From Prunus persica (lineage: Eukaryota > Streptophyta > Magnoliopsida > Rosales > Rosaceae): 64,000 nucleotides of DNA. Location of the stretch: positions 1,389,134 through 1,453,133 of the forward strand of contig NC_034012.1 in assembly GCF_000346465.2 (NCBI RefSeq), given 5' to 3'. Position numbers and translations under genes: made by a program. Shown piece after piece: positions 22,711-34,789 of the stretch. The first letter of the stretch is position 1; each line of letters starts with the position of its first letter. The notes under the pieces were generated by a model. It saw nothing but the letters and a program-made list of their open reading frames with translations. It was not told where the DNA came from and ran no database searches.

Positions 22711-24450
22711 AAAGTGAAGACGTCACCTTGGTAAGTTTGGAAGGTCCATTATTCGTTACAAGCTATGAAGCTCGATAGCTCAGTAAATGTTGTTGGTATG
22801 CAAAATTAGCCAGGAAACAGGATGATTGAGGATTTATGCAAGAATGGTTTTACTCATTGAATGGTAATAACGAAAATGTATCATCATAATGTAAAGGGGC
22901 ATTTTCTGCCTGCACACTTGGAGATGTGTTTTTGTCTTGTTGCTTAAATTTTTTCTCTTTTTCCTTGTGTATTATTTGTGGAAGTTGTAATAGCACGAGA
23001 TGCATGTATCAGCAGCAGCTTCAACTGATTCAGTGGCATCGTTACATTTGTTAGCATCAACCTCATTTCTCCTTTCAGTTTATTGACTCCATATGGGACC
23101 AGAAGGTTATGCAAGGGAGAGTAACAGTTGCTGCTATAGATAGAAGAAAATCTCGATTTTAGTTGTGGAAATTGCCAATTTACCATCATAATGGTAAAAT
23201 AAATAGGATGAGTTAAACCTGAATCTGTAACTCTTGATATATACCATGTATGTGGTGAAAAATATACACGTATTTGTAACAACAAAAATGCAATATAAAG
23301 TAGGGAGCTTGTAGCTACACGGTTAAGAGCACTCAATGTTTCATTTATGCGAGCAAGTTGTGGGAAAAAATTTCAGAGTCAAGATTGCGTAATTGTATTC
23401 TATTATGCAAGCAGGTTCTTAATCAATGTCTAATCAGCACTTACATAATTCTCTCCGAACAATACCAGAAATGTGGAATTTGAGAAATCTGAGATTCCTC
23501 CGTTCAATGATAGAAAGAAAGACGACACAACACTCGTTTTGGTTGAGAAAGTCCTACGATGCCCTCCCGCTTCATACAAAACGATATCATCGTGTGTCTC
23601 CTACACAGAGTTTGGGACGTAATCAATCCTTTCAAGCGGACAATCACATGATGCGTCGTCGTTCTCATCAGCATAGTCCCAAATTTTGGGTTGGTACGAC
23701 CACGTGAAATTACGTTATGGTATTTCGTTATTTTCTTCGCACCTTCTTTTCCTTTTTTTAATGAACTTCGTGGCAACTCATGAACGTCGTGAAAATTGAC
23801 TACTTTTTTTGGCAATGAAGAATGACCGCTACCCACTAATTCAAGTTGAAGTTAATGATCCTTAATTTCTTGTTCAAACATATCACAAAACAAAAAAAGG
23901 AGACCACACATAAATAAAAGGAGGAAAGAATAAAAACACTTCTAAAGTGGAAGTACTAGAAAATAGGAATTCGTGTCCCAAAACAAGCTGTAGACTTGTC
24001 AAATTTATCTTAGCTTAGGGTGAAATAGGGGCTCAAATTAAAATATAAAAAAATCTCATATGAAATGGAATTTAGAAACACACATAAAATTCATTAATAA
24101 TTAAAATTAAATTCAATAGGGCCAGCTATCAGCTATCATTTTTTAGATTTATTTATAGAAATTAAATAGTATATAATTTATCTATATCACTAGTGCTAAG
24201 AATAGGTATATAACTAAATATTTCCAAATAAAATAAAAACAGGAGCTGCAACAACCGACACTGAAATGATGATAAGCACATGGATATATGGCCTGGAAAA
24301 CTACTTGTCCTGCATCAATTATTGTTAGCGTTTTGGATACGTTGTAACTTCTTTTTCTCCCACCAAATAAATGCGCGCGCAAAACGTTGTGTAGATTGAC
24401 GGAGATGTCACCACTCAAGTCTGCAACGCGTTCTCATTGTCGTTGTGGCC
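22711..24450. other. Intergenic between FYVE gene and first TPS-g gene
   Basis: No gene seen. 3' UTR of the FYVE gene, then AT-rich spacer. Around 23300-23400 a sequence beginning TAGCTACACGGTTAAGAGC is weakly tRNA/SINE-like but lacks a good B box. Confidence 0.55.
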
Positions 24451-24457
24451 TATAAAT
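24451..24457 (+). promoter_or_regulatory. TATA box of first TPS-g gene
   Basis: TATAAAT at 105-111 bases upstream of the ATG at 24562, in a GGCCTATAAATTGG context. Confidence 0.6.
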
Positions 24458-24561
24458 TGGGGGGATGACTTCATTAATTTATTACAAGTATTCTAGTTCT
24501 CGTCCAAAATCAAACTGTTTCTTTGTTTTCTCCTTTGACCTATACTCGGCATATTAACGAC

Positions 24562-26823
24562 ATGGCCCTTCTTCAAGCTCACTCTGCTTCCCCCAACTGT
24601 CCAATTGTAAGCTCCAAAATAAGTTTACTGCCTGCATTGATCCATGCAAACTGTTTTTTTGTTGGTTTCTTATTATGTCTATTTTTTTCCCCTTTTATTA
24701 GGTTGATTTTCACGTCCACCATGCTCAAAAATTGAAGGAATTGAAGGATGCACTGGCAAATGTTGGAGAAGATGAACTGCTGATTGCGGTTGATGCCATG
24801 CAGCACCTAGGCCTTGATCATCACTTCCGAGAGGAGATTGAAGCATTTCTGCAAAAGCAATATCATGCAAGAGCTTATGATAATTGCAATCATCAACTTC
24901 TTGAGGTTTCACTTCGTTTTCGACTCTTGAGACAACAAGGTTATCATGTAACCACAGGTTGTTCACTTCTCTATCTTTTTGTCCTTCCTAACTGAACTGG
25001 ACTTAAAAAGAACAACCAACGGAAATTAATTATGTATAATTTCACTGAAGTGACCCACCCAATGAAGTAAACAAACAATAACAACTCTTTTCTTTTCAAT
25101 CGGTTTACAGATGTGTTTAACAAATTCAAGAACATCCAAGACTTGAAATCAGGACTAGACAAAGACATTGAGGGATTGGTGGGATTGTATGAAGCATCTC
25201 ACTTGAGTTTCCAAGGAGAAGATGCACTTGATGAAGCCGGAAAGCTCAGCCACCAAATTCTTACTGCTTGGCTGCCAAACAATCTTGATGATCATCGAGC
25301 ACCACTCGTAGCACATTCATTAAAGCACCCTTATCACAAGAGCTTGACAAGATTCATGGCTAAAAACTTTTTGGACTATTTCCAAGGCACAGAGAAATGG
25401 GCCAGTATTTTACAGGAGCTAGCAAAACTAGAGTTGAACGTGGTTGAATCTATAATCCGAAATGAAATCCTACAAATATCTAAGTGAGTTCAGATCAAAA
25501 GACTTCACTTTGGATTGGATATATATATATATATATATTTCTCTTCTTAATATTAAATTTTCATCTTAATAATCAGGTGGTGGAAAGAACTAGGCTTGAC
25601 AAAGGAGTTGAATTTTGTGAGAGACCAGCCAATTAAATGGTATACGTGGCCCATGGCATGCCTCACAGATCCAAGCTTATCAGAGGAAAGGCTTGAACTT
25701 ACAAAATCGATCTCTCTTGTCTACATAATAGATGATATTTTTGATGTGCATGGAACACTCGACGAGCTCGTCCTCTTCACAGCAGCAGTTGAGAGGTACG
25801 TCTGTGTGTAGGATAATAAATATACATCAACTACACCCTCATCCTGAAATGATGAACTTAATCAATGGTCTGTGAAATAATTTGAGCGCAGATGGGATCT
25901 TGATGAGACTGATGAACTACCAGATTACATGAAGATAAGTTTTAAGGCTCTTTATGACATTACCAATGAAACCAGCGACAGGGCGTACAAAAGGCATGGG
26001 TGGAACCCTATAGAATCCCTTAAAAAATCGGTATGCATTAATAATTTATTACCAAACTGTATTTCGAGTTCGGAGTACCGCCTTAACTGATCGCGTTAAT
26101 TATGTTACAGTGGGCAATATTGTGCAAGGCGTTCCTGTTAGAAGCACAATGGTTTAGGTGTGGGCATTTGCCAAACGCTGAAGACTACTTGAAGAATGGG
26201 GTTATCAGTACAGGGGTGCCTGCAGTTCTAACCCACGCCTTCTTCATATTGGGTCGCGGTATAACTCAGCAAGCCATAGATATTGTTGACAACATCAACA
26301 CGCCTGGCATCATATCTTCAACGGCGACCATTCTACGGCTCTGGGATGACTTTGGAAGTGCCAAGGTATTTCAATCCATAAAAAAAAACAATAAATAAAT
26401 AGTTGACTTAGAAGTCAAATAATTTAAAATACCTTACTGTTCACAGCCCCATGAAGTGTCCTCCTCCTTCCCTAACATATGTTAATTGATTTGTGTGTGC
26501 AGGATGAGAACCAAAATGGGTATGATGGTTCGTACATACAGTGTTACGTGAATGAACACGAAGGTTGCTCAGATGAAGATGCAAGGGCTTACGTTATCCA
26601 AAAGATTTCAGATGAATGGAAGAGACTCAACCAAGAATGCTTCTCTTCAAATCCATTTTCAGAGTCTTTTACAAAACTTGCTCTCAATGTTGCTAGAATG
26701 GTGCCGATGATGTATGATTACAATACCCAACATCGCCTTCCAAGCCTTGAGGAGAACATGAAGTCGTTGCTTTTTGATAGTTTTCTTGCACAAGGGTTTC
26801 AGTCCCCAGGCCAGACGAAATAA
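24562..26823 (+). CDS. TPS-g terpene synthase, short N-terminus (linalool/nerolidol synthase-like)
   Basis: TPS-g enzymes make acyclic alcohols such as linalool from GPP or nerolidol from FPP. Exons 24562-24606, 24702-24957, 25111-25483, 25577-25795, 25892-26030, 26111-26365, 26503-26823 give 535 residues; all introns GT-AG and in phase. [15 protein letters not shown] supplies DDxxD and [11 protein letters not shown] the NSE/DTE site. RRx8W is absent, as expected for TPS-g. Exon 1 is just 15 codons ([15 protein letters not shown]) with no transit-peptide-like stretch, so a cytosolic, nerolidol-type enzyme like strawberry NES1 is suggested; product cannot be told from sequence. Intron 3 has a TA repeat. 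Catalytic residues are intact. It is the paralogue of the gene at 30832. Confidence 0.9.
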
Positions 26824-28799
26824 ATTGAGGTCTCAATTCTCAAAGGCCTCACTAAATTTGAGACAATAAGAGACCACCAGATTGCCAACTCTGCTCAAAT
26901 TATATATATCCTGTTTTTGTTTTTTTTAATGAAATAGGGGGAAAAACCCCAAAAAGAAACATTCGCTGTCCTGTTTAGTTTCGGAAGATAAGGTAGGGAT
27001 GTTTTATTTTATTTTATGTATTACCCTGTTATTGAAAAGAATAACAAAGGAAGGATTTGAACAACAACTACTATACTTTATGAATCCGGATTCTATGCTT
27101 GGATTTTTTCTGCCATGAATCGGGATCTGCTTGATTTATCTTACAAACATGGGTCACCTCATTTAAATTTCATCCAAGAGCCAAAAAAAATGACACATCG
27201 CACGTCAATAATTAAAAAACCAATTGCCTCACGTAAAAAAAAATGCAAAGAGTAACAAATACCTTCTTTCTTTGTTTATTTTTTCTGTTCTAGCATCTCC
27301 CTCCCACAAATTATTAATCATTTCTTCCATAAATTCTCATTCATACTTTCAAATTGACACCAACAATCGAATACCTTATTTTCTTGTTCTGCTGAATATT
27401 TTTCTTATTGTAACAAATTGGAAGATATGAAGAAGATATATATCGTATATCCAATCCAACCATGGATTTTGGGTGGTTAAGCACCGTGACATGATCAAAT
27501 CTCCAATCTTGGCCACACAAAAAATACAATAAAAAATTATCTAGCTAATTATACGGGAAACTAATGAAGATTACTTATGAACTTTATGAGGTTTTGATTA
27601 TTTTATATGTGTTTTCTTGTAAAACCATCGTATTTGTTCTTAGAATGGAGGAAGAAAATCTTGTGGGAATGGTGAGAAAGATAGTGAAGCAAAATTGAAT
27701 TGAGTAACGAAGACTCTTATATTCTTTAATCAGGTTGCAGTGTGAAATAGTTTTGAGCTGCTGGTTCTTCTATGGTTTGGTTTGCTTTGGGAAGATGGAA
27801 GGAGGAGGCGAGGGGAAGAGACCAACAATCTGTTTTAACGTTTCATAATGTTTTGGGTGTGAAGCAAAGTTTTAAAAATAAAATATATGTTTTGTTGTGT
27901 CAATTTTTTTCATTTGGAATGAAATTTAAATGAGATGACATATTTATAAGGAAAGTCAAATATACTGTAATAGAGAAAATTAAAGTAAAGGATTCGTATG
28001 GTATGAATGCCACTTTTTTCCTTACAGCCACTCATTTTTATGTTTATATTACTTTATTGAATATTTGTTTTAGTTTTAGTTTTGATGGGGGAATAATTGT
28101 TGTTCATGAGATTACAAATCAATAATTGTTGTTCAAGAAATCTTGACCAATAATGAATAACGACTAGAAGGGCCGGAAAGAAAATTACAACACCAAGAAG
28201 AAACGAGTTGACAAAAGTCAAGCTCAAGACCCACTGAACAGGCTGATGGTGAGTGGGGACTCGTCTTCATGGAAGGGATGAGTTATTGTGGTTCGAGTGT
28301 GGCCCAAACATCAAGTCACGAGCTGTTGGTTTCAAACATAAGTTTATGGGTCGTGGGCCCAAAGTCGGCAGTCAAGGCCCCACATATTTGTGCGAGATAT
28401 GTGGTCATAACAAATTTGAAGATACATATTTTTCTTTAGCAACAAAAGGAAAAGTCAAACACTTGATACCATTTGGATTTGAGATGACTCCAAACCAACA
28501 TGTACAAAACATGCGTTCTTCTGAGAGTGAGCAAAAGGAAAAATGTGCATAACGTGGTTAATTCTGCATGAATCGTCACCAACCAAATAACGTGGTTAAT
28601 TATTTTGGCCTATTGATTTTGGGTCTGAAAATAATTAAGAAAATTGGTGTGGAATAAAAAACGTAAAATTCAAATGAAGAATCTCAATAAAATGAACCGG
28701 CCTAAATAACTAGATAAGATTGTTGAGGCTCTAATCGAAACGAAACTAAATGAATGGGGAGAAGCCATGTTTGTTTGCTTTTGTTTTTTGATATGAAAG

Positions 28800-28975
28800 G
28801 CAGAGCCATGCTTAGGCTACAAGGAAGGGGCCCCGGCCATGCCATGACCCCAATGTATTTCATATATTTTGTAGAGAATGTAAAGAACAATTGCCATATA
28901 ATGTGGTTCAGGTCATGGTCCCCTCCTAAATGCAATAAGAACAGCACAACTGCTACAAAAGAGGGGCCCAAAATA
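28800..28975. repeat. GC-rich dispersed repeat fragment
   Basis: Contains AAGGGGCCCCGGCCATGCC near one end and GAGGGGCCCAAAATAC near the other, in AT-rich surroundings. Similar in character to 5886-5965. Probable transposon remnant; class not assigned. Confidence 0.3.
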
Positions 28976-29169
28976 CAAATAGTAGCAATTCCTGTGGTAC
29001 CGACAAAATATTCAAGTTATTGAGTTTGGATGGATTATGGAGCACCAGCAAGGGGAATCATCCACACACACACAGAGCCCGCGAGGGTCTCTTTATTTCT
29101 CCAACAGAATAATGTATTTCAGACCCCAAAAACTAATAATGTATGCGGGCGCAAAGTAACAACAGGAGG

Positions 29170-30120
29170 AGTACCTGTCATAATATCAGTATCAAATACT
29201 AAAATATTCATGATATTATCAGTTTTTTGCATCTAGAATATTTTAAAATATATTTATACACATATCGTATAAATATCGATAATATCAAAAAATATCGACG
29301 TCGATAATTTCTCTCACACTTCAGCAACATTTGACCAAAATATCCCTATAATATTACTGTAATATCAATAATATCGAGATAATGAAGACAATGAAAATTT
29401 TGAAAAGTTATTTACGTGAACACACCATGAGGTTTCAGTTTGTTTTCACAAAACTCCTTTTCGTTGATTATTTGTCCAAAAATTTATGATTTCATTGAAA
29501 TTTTTTTTTAATGCAAATGACAAAATTAACCTCAATGAAATATATGCAATCTAATCTCAAAGGCCAACTTAGTCATTTGGAGAATTTTTTTTTGTATAAA
29601 ATCAATGAAAATTAGTTTTGTGAAAACAATTTAAAACATCAGGGGGTGTTCTTGTAATTTCTAAAACCTCAAGGAGTTTTGTGAAAAAGCCGAAAATCTC
29701 ATGGGGTGTTAGTGTAAATAACTCAAATTTGAACCTTACAGGAAGTCTAAGTGGCACTAAATCACTCATGTATATTACCATGCAATGTATAAAGTGTAAA
29801 AATATTGTAGTAAATCATTATAAATAAATGATTTTGGTGTGTTTAATCTTCTTTCATTAATTACTACATATTTTCTACACTCGTAGTGTTTGTCAACTCA
29901 CCATATAATCAACTTAAATTAGTTAAACCCATTATGCAATGCATTTCCTTCTAATTTTTTTGGTAATAAAGTAATAGATAATTGACTAAATAAACATCCT
30001 ACAAAGTTTCAAAATTTATTTTTTTTAATCGATATCGATAATTTTCCTATATTTCCATTGAAATTTATGTGTTTTTGAACTACCGATATTTCCGAAACCG
30101 TCGATATTTTAGACCTTGGT
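29170..30120. mobile_element. TATCGATA-rich transposon relic
   Basis: Both ends are dense in TATCGATA-type motifs (29260-29310 and 30030-30110), running in opposite sense at the two sides, while the middle holds a separate inverted-repeat element. No coding capacity remains. Exact ends and any target duplication could not be fixed. Confidence 0.4.
29406..29724. mobile_element. MITE with about 54-bp terminal inverted repeats
   Basis: The left end (AGTTATTTACGTGAACACAC ... CACAAAACTCCTT, 29406-29459) matches the inverse of the right end (29671-29724) with scattered mismatches. Near-identical 9-mers AATTTTGAA and AAATTTGAA flank it, as expected for a Mutator-like target duplication. Part of the right end is repeated again internally (about 29618-29660). 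Non-coding. Confidence 0.65.
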
Positions 30121-30177
30121 CAGTATTTTGCCAAATTTGTATTGTGTGCTATGGTATCAACAAGAGGAGATTTCAGA

Positions 30178-30262
30178 ATGACGTTACCATTAGGTGAGCT
30201 TCAATTTTTTGTTATTTAAATTAGTTGTTGACGTCACAATGATGTTACCATTAGGTGAGCTT
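30178..30262 (+). repeat. 24-bp direct repeat, 61-bp period
   Basis: The 24-mer ending TTACCATTAGGTGAGCTT occurs at 30178-30201 and 30239-30262 with one mismatch, about 570 bases upstream of the second TPS-g ATG. Confidence 0.85.
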
Positions 30263-30734
30263 GCCCAGGTAGTAATTCAGACAAGTCTTGCCTTTGGACT
30301 TGCCCACTCCTTGCCCTGGTTGGCATTCATTGCTGGACTTCGTTTTTGGGGCCTTCAATACATGACATTTTCTTCTCCACAATATATGTATACAGATGGA
30401 GACGGAGATGGAGATGGAGATTGGAGCAATGGCTTCCATTATAAGTACAAATTTGATTCTTTCTTGGATTCCTTGTATAAATATACCGGTTGTTGTGAGC
30501 CTTTCAAATCCATCGAATTAAATACAACACACTAAAAAAATGTGGGAGCTGCTGTTCCAAAAATCGAACACTATTCATTAATATGGTGCATTTGAAAGTG
30601 CCAGCAGCACACCCTCTCTCAATTATTATAAAGTAAATTTAGTTTTTAGTTTGACACGTTTCTTCTGCTTTTAGTTTGACAGATGATGTGAAGTGAAGTA
30701 TTTTTCACAATTCGCTCGGTGCAAATCTTCCTCT

Positions 30735-30742
30735 TTATAATG
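30735..30742 (+). promoter_or_regulatory. TATA box of second TPS-g gene
   Basis: TTTATAAT about 90 bases before the ATG at 30832, followed by an A-rich leader. Confidence 0.55.
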
Positions 30743-30831
30743 AGAACCCCAGAGTCACTTACACTCTCAAATTAAGCAACAGAAACAAACTGAGAAAAAA
30801 ACAAGATCCTGCTGCAATTGCTCTAGTAAAA

Positions 30832-33119
30832 ATGGCATTGTTTTCTATGGCCATCTCTGCTGTCTATAATGCTCCAAAAAAGATCCCACATATTCAGCTT
30901 ACTCCTAAGCCCTCTTCTCAACAATGGAGCACTGCCCAAGATCATGGCTTGCTTTCAACTCCCTTGCACCTATTAAACTCCAAAACTAACTATGCTAATA
31001 CAATTACTAAGGTACGTAACACTTGCTCTTTGCCTTTTATGTTGCATTTTCCTTCATGCCTAAAATAATTCTTTGATTTTCTTGCAAGCAGGAGGATGAT
31101 GACATTTGTTTCCTACATGCACGAAAGCTGGACGTGTTCAGGCATGTACTGAGCAAACTAGGAGAAGAAGCAGTTGAGGGTTTGAACATGATCGATGCTG
31201 TTCAACGGCTGGGTATTGACCACCACTTTCAAGAAGAGATTGACCAAATTCTTCAAAAACAGCATTTGATCATCACCTCCGGTAGTGCTCATGGAGCTAA
31301 TCATCACAGTGATCTTCATGAGGTGGCAGTTCGCTTTCGACTGCTCAGACAACAGGGTTACTTCGTGCCTGATGGTAGGTATCATACGTATATTGGTACT
31401 CAGTACTAGCCAATCATTCGACTGCTCACCATATGTATATTTTTTGTTAAATAGATGTGTTCAACAAATTCAAAGAAAGCGAAGGAAGCTTCAAGCAAAT
31501 GTTGAGTGAAGACATTAAGGGATTGATGAGTTTATACGAAGCTTCACAGCTAAGTATAGAAGGAGAAGATACACTTGAAGAAGCTGGACAATTTAGTTGG
31601 CATCTCCTAAATACATCCTTGTCACATCTTGATCATCACCAAGCTAGAGTTGTTGGAAACACATTGTCCAATCCCCATCACAAAAGTTTGGCCACTTTCA
31701 TGGCCAAGAACTTTTTTGCTACTAATTCCCGAGGCACGAATAATCGATGGTTAAACATCTTACAGGAAGTGGCCAAAACAGATTTTAATATAGTCCAGTC
31801 CCTACACCAGAAGGAAATTTTTCAAATTTCCAAGTAAGTTAATTGACAATAAGATTGATGAGGACGTACGTAGATTATATATAATTGGACCCCTCTAGCT
31901 AATTAATCAGTGTGTCTATTTGAATTATGTTATCTCAATTAGGTGGTGGAAAGAGCTGGGATTGGCTAAGGAATTGAAGTTTGCCAGAGACCAACCAGTT
32001 AAATGGTACATATGGTCCATGGCATGCCTAGCAGATCCAAACTTGACAGAGGAGAGGGTTGAGCTCACAAAACCCATCTCATTCATCTATTTGATTGATG
32101 ACATTTTTGATGTTTACGGGACGCTTGACGAGCTCATTCTCTTCACAGAGGCTGTCAATAGGTATATGCAATAAACATGCCTCAACAATTAAATTTAATT
32201 GATTTAACAAGATTTGCCCATTGACTGATCAATAAATTGTTGGATGCTTCTGCAGATGGGAAATTGGTGATATAGAGCACCTACCAGACTACATGAAAAT
32301 ATGCTTCAAGGCTCTTCACGATATTACGAATGAAATCAGCAGCAAGGTCTATCAGAAGCACGGCTGGAACCCGTTACGCTCTCTAAGAAAAACGGTATAT
32401 ATACCAAATGTGTGATGATCGGCTGATTATCAATTACCAGTATAATTAACTAAAGATTAGTTAATTATTCAATTCTATATTTCATGCAGTGGGGGAGTCT
32501 GTGCAATGCATTTTTAGTAGAAGCAAAATGGTTTAAGTCTGGGCACTTGCCCAAAGCAGAAGACTACTTAAAGAATGGGATTGTTTCTTCTGGGGTGAAT
32601 GTGGTGATGGTCCACATTTTCTTTCTATTGGGTCAAGGCATAACCAAACAAAGCGTGGAGCTGTTGAATGAAACTCCAGCTATCATATCTTCTGCAGCAG
32701 CAATTCTTCGGCTCTGGGACGACTTGGGAACTGCAGAGGTAAGCTTATATTCATATCAAGCACGCTGTAAACATGTCTTGTTCATATCTCTAGCTGTAAA
32801 TGTGCTTATGTAACTATATTGATTGTAGGATGAGAATCAAGATGGGCACGACGGCTCATACATACGGTGCTACATAAACGAACACCAAGGCTGTTCGATT
32901 AAGGACGCACAAGAAATTACTATTAATTTGATTTCAGAAGAATGGAAGCGCCTGAACAAAGAATTGGTGTCTCCTAATCCGTTTCCAGTCGCATTCACCA
33001 ACGCTTCCCTTAATCTTGCAAGAATGGTGCCATTGATGTATAGCTACGATCAAAACCAATGCCTTCCCTCGCTTAAGGAGTATATGAGATCGATGCTGTA
33101 TGAAACTGAATCTGTGTAA
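30832..33119 (+). CDS. TPS-g terpene synthase with plastid-type N-terminus (linalool synthase-like)
   Basis: Same enzyme class as the gene at 24562. Exons 30832-31011, 31092-31374, 31455-31833, 31943-32161, 32256-32394, 32490-32738, 32829-33119 give 579 residues, in phase with GT-AG introns. The 60-residue first exon is rich in Ser, Thr, Ala, Lys and Pro and poor in acidic residues (starts [19 protein letters not shown]), fitting a chloroplast transit peptide; it ends with the [10 protein letters not shown] stretch. [13 protein letters not shown] and [11 protein letters not shown] supply both metal sites; RRx8W is absent. Plastid targeting would give access to GPP and favour linalool, as in strawberry NES2-like forms; this is inference. 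Exon lengths match the neighbour (exons 4 and 5 are 219 and 139 in both), so the two arose by tandem duplication. Confidence 0.9.
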
Positions 33120-33388
33120 TATATATTCTTCCTCGTTTCTGGTCAGCTGTGTAATTTATATAAAGAAAATAAAATGTTTATGCATCGCACAAATATGTCT
33201 AGTAAATTGCAGAAGGATAATATAACAATATTAAAGGTATTTTCAGGTGAAAACTAGGCTAATTCAGAAAACAAAATGGATCAAACTTCCACTTCAAAAG
33301 AGTTCCACATTTCCTTACCATTTTGTGCTTTGAATCATAAACCATAACATGTAATTTGCAAAACAGAACAAACGTCAAAAGAAATACA

Positions 33389-34534
33389 TTATTCCTCTGT
33401 AGGCAACTTGAGATTATAACGCCGGTAACTATTTGACTTCCCAAGTTTCACAAGCTTATTTGCCTCCTCAATCCTAGAGGCCTTAACCAGCCCATCCACC
33501 ACAATCTGCAACAACGCTGCATCCACGAGAAGGCGCCTTTTGAAAATTTCCTCCCCGAGCTCACTGGCAAAGTCCAAATCACCCTTCTCACAAACAAAGG
33601 GAACAAGCGTCTGGAAAGTCCATTTCTGCGGAGCACAATTGCTCTTCCCCATTTCATGGTACCACTTCTTAGCCTTTTCCAATTTTCCCTCATCAACAAA
33701 GCCCTTGATCAAGGCATTGAAGCTAAACACATCAGGTTTTATTCCCTTGTTCTTCAATTCCTCAAATAACTCAACCCCTTCTTCAGTTCTCTTCTCTGAA
33801 GCCAACCCCAGCAATTTGGCATTGTAAGACCTAACATCAGGAACAACATTCTTCTCCACCATTCGACCCCATTGCTTCTCAGCATCCAAAAACCGACTAT
33901 GTGCATATAAACCATTCAAAATCGTGTTGTACGTGATGGCATCCAGCTTCATGGCCTTCTTCTCCATCTCACCCAGCATCGAAACAGCGGAATCCAACGA
34001 ACCCATCTCACAAAACGCCTTGATCATAGTATTATAGGACACCACATCCGGTTCAATTGACAACTTCTGCGAGACCCCTCTAAAAACCTCATCAACCTTG
34101 TCGAATTTTTTGGAGTTAATGCAAGCCGCCAAGAGGGCGTTAAATGACAACACCGTGCGCTCGCAGTTTTTATCAGGCATTTCGTCGAACACCTTCTGGG
34201 CATTTTCAAGCATACCGGCTTTACCGTATAGCGAAACGAGTCGGGCAGCGAAGCCCTCATTGGAGAAGTCCGGGTACTTCTTCTGGTCCTCTAGGATCTC
34301 TTCGATCCACTTGAAACGTTTTGCGGCGGCGAGGCGGCGAACGGCATCCTCGTAAATGGAGGTTTTGGTTCGGAAGCGATAGATCTCAGAGGACTTCTTG
34401 AACTTCTCGACGAGGCGTTTGAGGTTGCGCTCTTTGTAGAGGTCGGTGGAGATGGCCTTAATGCTCTGCCTGGTAGTGGGGTTGGGTTGGGTGCTGGTGC
34501 AGAAGGCGCGCTGGAGGATGCGAGAGAAAGACAT
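33389..34534 (-). CDS. P-class PPR protein, mitochondrial type (At1g55890/PPR336-like)
   Basis: Intronless, 381 residues. PPR proteins bind organelle RNA; this small P-class group is related to Arabidopsis PPR336, linked to mitochondrial ribosomes. The first 30 residues (MSFSRILQRAFCTSTQPNP...) are basic, Ser/Thr-rich and lack acidic residues, consistent with a mitochondrial presequence. From about residue 93 there are roughly eight PPR repeats, for example YNTMIKAFCEMGSLDSA and FNALIKGFVDEGKLEKA, each ending in PD-type positions. No E, DYW or SMR domain follows. It converges on the TPS-g gene at its 3' side and diverges from the DYT1-type gene at its 5' side. Confidence 0.9.
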   Translation of the reverse strand: MSFSRILQRAFCTSTQPNPTTRQSIKAISTDLYKERNLKRLVEKFKKSSEIYRFRTKTSIYEDAVRRLAAAKRFKWIEEILEDQKKYPDFSNEGFAARLVSLYGKAGMLENAQKVFDEMPDKNCERTVLSFNALLAACINSKKFDKVDEVFRGVSQKLSIEPDVVSYNTMIKAFCEMGSLDSAVSMLGEMEKKAMKLDAITYNTILNGLYAHSRFLDAEKQWGRMVEKNVVPDVRSYNAKLLGLASEKRTEEGVELFEELKNKGIKPDVFSFNALIKGFVDEGKLEKAKKWYHEMGKSNCAPQKWTFQTLVPFVCEKGDLDFASELGEEIFKRRLLVDAALLQIVVDGLVKASRIEEANKLVKLGKSNSYRRYNLKLPTEE

Positions 34535-34789
34535 CGTTCGCCAGTGGTGGTGGCTGACTGGGGTTTTGGGTTTTGGTCCTTTTGTGGGTTACCGATAGTA
34601 AGGTAAGTAAGAGAATGAAAAACAATTTTAACCGAGTTTCTAACTGTCAGTAGATTTTCTTACTTTTTTTTAATCTCTTTGTTTTCAGGCTTCATCGGAC
34701 CCAAAACAAACTTGTTGGGCTGAAATAAAATTGGACTTGGTTGAGCTCTGGGTCGAAGAAGGTTAAGAGAGGCCTCAAGTTTGTTGTTT

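Larger units (their letters stand above)
26824..30734. other. Repeat-rich spacer between the two TPS-g genes
   Basis: About 3.9 kb without a supported gene. It holds transposon-like material: a GC-rich fragment at 28800-28975, a TATCGATA-rich relic at about 29170-30120 with an inverted-repeat element at 29406-29724 inside, and a 24-bp direct repeat at 30178/30239. A stretch at 27080-27230 is loosely similar to 6409-6520. Confidence 0.6.

Noticed and set aside
28253..28552. 99-residue frame with CEICGH
   Set aside because: One Cys pair is not a zinc finger; no other domain; surrounded by repeat-like sequence.
30194..30535. 113-residue frame with a GDGDGDGD run
   Set aside because: Acidic run comes from a GGAGAT repeat; no family recognised; it lies in the TPS-g promoter region and its listed start is not ATG.
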